Source of the DNA: CAZESS01 sp964594625
GTDB taxonomy: Archaea > Thermoplasmatota > E2 > UBA202 > DSCA01
NCBI GenBank assembly: GCA_964594625.1
Contig: CAZQNC010000056.1
Coordinates: 1 to 8,394 of the forward strand
Length of the DNA stretch: 8,394 bases
Direction of reading: 5' to 3'
The notes below the pieces were generated by a model that was not told the origin of the DNA, did not search any database, and saw only the letters and a list, made by a program, of their open reading frames with translations. The translations under genes and the position numbers were made by a program. This document shows positions 5,117 through 8,394 of the stretch, piece after piece (position 1 is the stretch's first letter; the number at the start of each line of letters is the position of its first letter).

Positions 5117-6550
5117 TCACTGCTGCTCCGCGAGGTCATGCCAGGTCAGCAGGGGGGTGCGGGCGGCCTTGGCTTCGTCGATGCGTTTCACCGGGGTCAT
5201 CTGCGGCGCCCGCTGCAGCACCTCCGGCTCCTCCCCTGCAATGTGGTTGAGCGCCTCGGCATATGCATCGAGCGAGGCCCGGCTTTCGCTTTCTGTTGGC
5301 TCTATCATCAGGGCCTCGGGCACGATGAGCGGAAAATACATGGTCGGCGGATGGAATCCATGGTCGAGCAGTCGCTTGGCGAGGTCGAGCGCCCGGACGC
5401 CTTTGTCTTTGACCGGGTCAGCGGAGACCACGAACTCGTGCATCCGCCGCCCGGGGTAGGGCAGCCTGTACCAGCGGCTGTCAAGCCGGCTGAGCAGGTA
5501 GTTGGCGTTGAGCACCGCTTGCTCGGCCACATGCTGCAATCCGGCGCCCATGCGGAGCAGGTAGGCGTAGGTTTTGAGCAATACGGGCACGTTTCCGTAG
5601 AAATGGGAGACACGGCCGATGGACCGGGGATGGTCGTAGCTCCAGGTGTAGCCGTCGCCGTCCCGGGCCACGCGGGGCACCGGCAGATATGGCTCGAGCT
5701 CCGCGGTGACGCCGACTGGGCCGGCCCCGGGTCCGCCGCCGCCGTGCGGCGTCGCAAACGTCTTATGCGGGTTGAGATGGACGATGTCGAAGCCCATGTC
5801 GCCTGGCCGGGCTTTCCCCATGACGGCGTTGAGGTTGGCTCCGTCGTAGTAGAGCAGGGCCCCGACCTCCTTGGCCATGGCCGCTATCTCGAGGATGTCG
5901 CGCTCGAAGACGCCCAGGGTGTTGGGATTGGTGAGCATGAACGCGGCCGTCTCATCCGATAACGCCTCCTGCAGGGCCTCCAGGTCGACGTGTCCCTCCC
6001 TGGATGGTATCTCCACGACGTCGAAGCCGGCCATCTTCGCCGAAGCGGGATTGGTGCCGTGGGCGCTGTCCGGCAGGATGACCTCGCTCCGCTGTTCGCC
6101 CCGGTGCTCGTGGTATGCGCGGGCGATGAGCATGCCGGTGAACTCGCCGTGGGCTCCGGCTGCGGGCTGCAGCGAAAACGCGTGCATGCCGGTGATGGCG
6201 CAGAGCTGCTCCTTGAGATGATAGAGTATTTCCAGGATGCCCTGCACCGTCGATACATCCTGATGGGGATGCAGCAGGGTCATGCGATGGCGGGCGGCCA
6301 ATCGCTCGCCCAGCCGGGGGTTGTATTTCATGGTGCAGGAGCCCAGCGGGTAGATGCCGGTGTCGACGCCGTAGTTCATCTGGCTGAGATGGATGTAATG
6401 GCGGACGAGGGTGCGCTCGTCCAGCCGCGGAATGTCAAGCCTATCGCGGCGGAGCTCCTCGGGCAACGGCGGCTTCCCGCCTTTCCCGGCGGCATCCGCC
6501 TGCGGTAGCTCGTTGAGCAATGGCTCGTCGTACGACGCCATCCTATACAT
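5117..6550 (-). CDS. gcvPB: Glycine dehydrogenase (decarboxylating) subunit 2
   Basis: A 477-residue PLP-dependent subunit of the two-chain P-protein. With GcvPA it decarboxylates glycine and passes the aminomethyl group to the lipoyl arm of the H protein. The PLP-binding lysine is Lys263 in NPHKTFATPHGGGGPGAG (260-277). Other family marks are YPLGSCTMKYNP (67-78), LQPAAGAHGE (127-136), DSAHGTNPASA (161-171) and YYDGANLNA (234-242). Length matches archaeal and bacterial GcvPB. The start ATG 6550 lies within the last codons of gcvPA, giving an 8-base overlap, and GGAGG ends 5 bases before it. ATG 6541 would be too far from that site. No gcvT, gcvH or lpd gene is in the window. The enzyme acts in the cytoplasm, either breaking down glycine to a one-carbon unit or running in reverse for synthesis. 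Confidence 0.97.
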   Translation of the reverse strand: MYRMASYDEPLLNELPQADAAGKGGKPPLPEELRRDRLDIPRLDERTLVRHYIHLSQMNYGVDTGIYPLGSCTMKYNPRLGERLAARHRMTLLHPHQDVSTVQGILEILYHLKEQLCAITGMHAFSLQPAAGAHGEFTGMLIARAYHEHRGEQRSEVILPDSAHGTNPASAKMAGFDVVEIPSREGHVDLEALQEALSDETAAFMLTNPNTLGVFERDILEIAAMAKEVGALLYYDGANLNAVMGKARPGDMGFDIVHLNPHKTFATPHGGGGPGAGPVGVTAELEPYLPVPRVARDGDGYTWSYDHPRSIGRVSHFYGNVPVLLKTYAYLLRMGAGLQHVAEQAVLNANYLLSRLDSRWYRLPYPGRRMHEFVVSADPVKDKGVRALDLAKRLLDHGFHPPTMYFPLIVPEALMIEPTESESRASLDAYAEALNHIAGEEPEVLQRAPQMTPVKRIDEAKAARTPLLTWHDLAEQQ

Positions 6551-7850
6551 CGTGGCCTCCGATGACGTCGGCGGTCGCCGCTACCATGCCGTCTATCATG
6601 TCCCGGGTGTGCATCTCGGTGACCCCGTAGAGCAGCGCGTTGTCCGGGCCCTCTGTGAGCGGCAGACCGCCGTGGATGCCCTGCCGGAGCAGCTGCTCGC
6701 TGAGCAGCTTTGCGTCGACGGGCGACACCGCCACGAACTCATTGAAGAAATGCCCGTCATATGGAAGCTCAAAGCCGATGTCGGCGAGCTGCTCAGCTGC
6801 GTAGCGGGCCCGGCGCATGTTTTCAGCCGCCAGGCACTGCAATCCCGTGGCGCCGTGCAGCCCTGCGTAGGCGGCGAAGGCGACGGCGGCCAGCGCCTGG
6901 TTGGTGCAGATGTTGCTCGTCGCCCGTTCACGGCGGATGTGCTGCTCCCGGGTCTGCATGGTCATGCAGAACGCTCGTTTGCCGTCGCTGTCGCTGGTGG
7001 CCCCGATGATGCGGCCGGGCATCTGCCGGACGTGCTTCCTTTTGCAGGCGAACATGCCCAGGCGGACGCCGCCGTAGTTCATCGGGCAGCCGAACCAGCC
7101 GTCGCCGATGACGACGTCTGCACCGTACGCGGACGGCGGACGGGTCACCGCCGCCAGCAACGGGTCGACGCCCATGACCAGCAGGGCATCTGTTTGCTCC
7201 GCCAGCGCTTTCGCTCCGTCGACCCGGTTTTCTGTCAGACCGTAGTAGTTTGGCTGCTCGAGGTAGATGCCCGCGGCATCGTCCGCCAGATGCATGGCTG
7301 CGTCCAGGTCGACCCGGCCGTCGACGACGGGGATCTCCCTGCCCTCGAGGTCGGTGCTCCACAGGTAGTTGCCCAGGACAGATTTTTTTTCCGGGGCCAG
7401 GTTTTCCGGGATAAGAAACAGGCTGCCCCTAGTGCTCCTGGCGGCCATGCCGGCTGCCTCGCCCAGCGCCGTGGCCGCGTCGTACATGGAGACGTTGGCC
7501 ACATCCATGCCGGTGAGCTCGCAGACGACTGACTGGTATTCGAACATCGCCTGCAGGATGCCCTGGGAAACCTCCGGCTGATACGGGGTGTAGGAGGTCA
7601 AAAACTCGCTTCTGGCCACGACGTGCTCAACCGCCGGGGGAACATAGTGGGGCTGGATGCCGCCGCCCAGGAACGAGGGAATATCCCGGAAGGAACGGTT
7701 GCTGTCAAGCAGCCCGTCTATGCGGCGTTCCACCTCCTGTTCAGGCATGCCCGACGGGAGGTCAAGCCCCTGGATGCGTATCTCCCCAGGGATGTCCGCG
7801 AAAAGGTCGTCGACGTCGTCGAGGTCGAGCGCGTCGAGCATGTCGTCCAT
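6543..7850 (-). CDS. gcvPA: Glycine dehydrogenase (decarboxylating) subunit 1
   Basis: A 435-residue first subunit of the split P-protein. It has the PLP-transferase fold but not the PLP lysine, and it pairs with GcvPB. Family segments include LGGGIQPHYVPPAV (61-74), SYTPYQPEVSQGILQAMFEY (86-105), MYDAATALGEAAGMA (122-136), QMPGRIIGAT (276-285) and TREQHIRRERATSNICTNQA (300-319). The start ATG 7850 follows the S27ae stop by one base and has no Shine-Dalgarno site, so it probably depends on reinitiation after S27ae. The N-terminus is unusually acidic (MDDMLDALDLDDVDDLF). It appears to lack about 10-15 residues that usually precede the LF.DIP segment in relatives. An in-frame run of eight A at 7383-7390 is read normally as Glu-Lys-Lys. 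Confidence 0.97.
   Translation of the reverse strand: MDDMLDALDLDDVDDLFADIPGEIRIQGLDLPSGMPEQEVERRIDGLLDSNRSFRDIPSFLGGGIQPHYVPPAVEHVVARSEFLTSYTPYQPEVSQGILQAMFEYQSVVCELTGMDVANVSMYDAATALGEAAGMAARSTRGSLFLIPENLAPEKKSVLGNYLWSTDLEGREIPVVDGRVDLDAAMHLADDAAGIYLEQPNYYGLTENRVDGAKALAEQTDALLVMGVDPLLAAVTRPPSAYGADVVIGDGWFGCPMNYGGVRLGMFACKRKHVRQMPGRIIGATSDSDGKRAFCMTMQTREQHIRRERATSNICTNQALAAVAFAAYAGLHGATGLQCLAAENMRRARYAAEQLADIGFELPYDGHFFNEFVAVSPVDAKLLSEQLLRQGIHGGLPLTEGPDNALLYGVTEMHTRDMIDGMVAATADVIGGHDV
6556..6560 (-). promoter_or_regulatory. Shine-Dalgarno site for gcvPB inside gcvPA
   Basis: The minus strand reads GGAGG, 5 bases before ATG 6550. It fixes the gcvPB start at the codon overlapping the gcvPA end rather than at ATG 6541. 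Confidence 0.7.
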
Positions 7851-7851
7851 G

Positions 7852-7998
7852 TTACTTGAATTCGGTGTAGCCGCACTGGCCGCAGCTCAGGCGGTCCTTG
7901 TGCTCGGCGAGAAACACGCCGTCGCCGCACTTTGGACAGGTCTTCCGGGTGCGGACCAGCTGGCCGTCCTCTATCTTGTACAGGTCTTTTTTGCTCAT
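7852..7998 (-). CDS. rps27ae: 30S ribosomal protein S27ae
   Basis: A 48-residue zinc-ribbon protein of the small ribosomal subunit, equivalent to the ribosomal half of eukaryotic ubiquitin-S27a. The four zinc ligands are visible as CPKC (Cys21, Cys24) and CGQC (Cys39, Cys42), spaced as expected, and the end GYTEFK is typical. Length is normal for archaea. The start ATG 7998 follows the S24e stop by one base (TAACATG). A GGAG lies 10 bases before it, too far to be ideal, so coupling to S24e translation is likely. The gene is too short to stand out by length but is unmistakable by motif. It is followed after one base by gcvPA, where many euryarchaea have the kae1-bud32 tRNA-modification gene. 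Confidence 0.96.
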   Translation of the reverse strand: MSKKDLYKIEDGQLVRTRKTCPKCGDGVFLAEHKDRLSCGQCGYTEFK

Positions 7999-7999
7999 G

Positions 8000-8383
8000 T
8001 TATTCGTTCTCCTCTTCCTGTGCTGCTTCCGCTTCTGCCTTCGATGTGTCTTCCTCGGCTTCCTTTGGCCCGGCAGGTGCCTCCGCTTCGGCGGGCTGCT
8101 CGGCTCCGCCAGCCGCGAGATTGTTCCGCTCGAGGATGTGCCGCCGTTCGACGGCCCAGGCCTGCTTCGCCGAGGTATATCCCCGGGCGTAGCCCGTCGC
8201 CTGGCTGGCGCCGTACACCGGCTTGATGTACTCGATGACGATGATGTTTCTGCCGATGACGTCACCCAGCTTCTGTTGCACCTGCTTCCTGGTCGGGGTT
8301 TTGCCCTCGAAATCCATGGTGAAGGCGACTTCCTCCCGGTCCAGGATCTTGTTTTCCTTTCTTGACGATATCTCGATTTCCAT
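8000..8383 (-). CDS. rps24e: 30S ribosomal protein S24e with acidic tail
   Basis: A 127-residue small-subunit ribosomal protein. The conserved core spans about residues 1-89. It begins MEIEISSRKENKILDREEV, passes through TPTRKQVQQKLG (29-40) and IVIEYIKPVYGASQATGYAR (48-67), and ends near AVERRHILERN. Residues 90-127 form an added Ala/Glu/Pro-rich tail with no hydrophobic core, likely disordered and strongly acidic. Archaeal S24e is usually about 100 residues, so this tail is an extension. GGAGG sits 6 bases before ATG 8383 at the right edge, so the start is secure, but the promoter lies outside the window. This is the first visible gene of the operon leading to S27ae, gcvPA and gcvPB. Confidence 0.96.
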   Translation of the reverse strand: MEIEISSRKENKILDREEVAFTMDFEGKTPTRKQVQQKLGDVIGRNIIVIEYIKPVYGASQATGYARGYTSAKQAWAVERRHILERNNLAAGGAEQPAEAEAPAGPKEAEEDTSKAEAEAAQEEENE

Positions 8384-8389
8384 TTTATT

Positions 8390-8394
8390 CCTCC
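8390..8394 (-). promoter_or_regulatory. Shine-Dalgarno site for S24e
   Basis: The minus strand reads GGAGG and then AATAAA before ATG 8383, a spacing of 6 bases. It is cut by the window edge, so any longer match cannot be judged. Confidence 0.65.

Noticed and set aside
5138..5962. Plus-strand open frame of 274 codons opposite gcvPB
   Set aside because: It mirrors the conserved gcvPB coding strand and shows no domain features.
7383..7390. A second run of eight A (minus strand), suspected of a frameshift
   Set aside because: GcvPA motifs continue in the same frame on both sides, so the run is read normally.
6411..7532. Plus-strand open frame of 373 codons opposite gcvPA
   Set aside because: It is antisense to a gene with unmistakable GcvPA motifs and has no motif of its own.
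1..8394. Search for CRISPR arrays, insertion sequences, integrases, toxin-antitoxin pairs, tRNA and rRNA genes
   Set aside because: No regularly spaced repeats, transposase motifs, terminal inverted repeats or tRNA-like cloverleaf sequences were seen.

Overview
The window is GC-rich chromosomal DNA from an archaeon, most likely a euryarchaeote in the broad sense. The archaeal signs are ribosomal proteins S24e and S27ae side by side, a TrmY-type tRNA methyltransferase, a small archaeal TOPRIM protein, a two-subunit glycine dehydrogenase (GcvPA/GcvPB), and TATA-like boxes about 25-28 bases before several start codons, as expected for leaderless archaeal transcripts. Other genes have a clear GGAGG Shine-Dalgarno site, so both initiation modes are used. 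The PKD-type surface protein and the HycI-type protease fit many euryarchaeal groups. I cannot fix the lineage further from sequence alone.

Layout, left to right. Positions 1-77 (minus) hold the first codons of a membrane or exported protein that continues beyond the window. A divergent plus-strand gene (246-1385) encodes a PAPS-dependent sulfotransferase-family protein. Tail to tail with it is a minus-strand HycI-like hydrogenase maturation protease (1393-1824), then a large exported protein with FN3-like and PKD-like domains (1871-3373). A divergent promoter region with a short dyad (about 3374-3522) leads into a plus-strand housekeeping cluster: DUF167/YggU protein (3523-3834), a TOPRIM protein overlapping it by 11 bases (3824-4231), and TrmY (4262-4840). 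Convergent to TrmY is a small minus-strand gene of unknown family (4844-5087) whose frame is broken at a run of eight A. The right third is one minus-strand operon read from the right edge: S24e (8000-8383), S27ae (7852-7998), gcvPA (6543-7850) and gcvPB (5117-6550), with gaps of 1 base, 1 base and an 8-base overlap.

GcvPA and GcvPB together form the glycine-decarboxylating P-protein of the glycine cleavage system. The T, H and L proteins are not in the window. The TOPRIM and TrmY genes suggest an RNA-maturation theme in the middle cluster.

No mobile element, CRISPR array, tRNA or rRNA gene was seen. I do not see a clear new multi-gene defence-type or metabolic system. The best leads are the frameshifted small gene, the attachment of gcvPA-gcvPB to a ribosomal-protein operon by reinitiation-type junctions, an imperfect 26-base repeat linking the sulfotransferase coding region to its upstream region, and the sulfotransferase itself.
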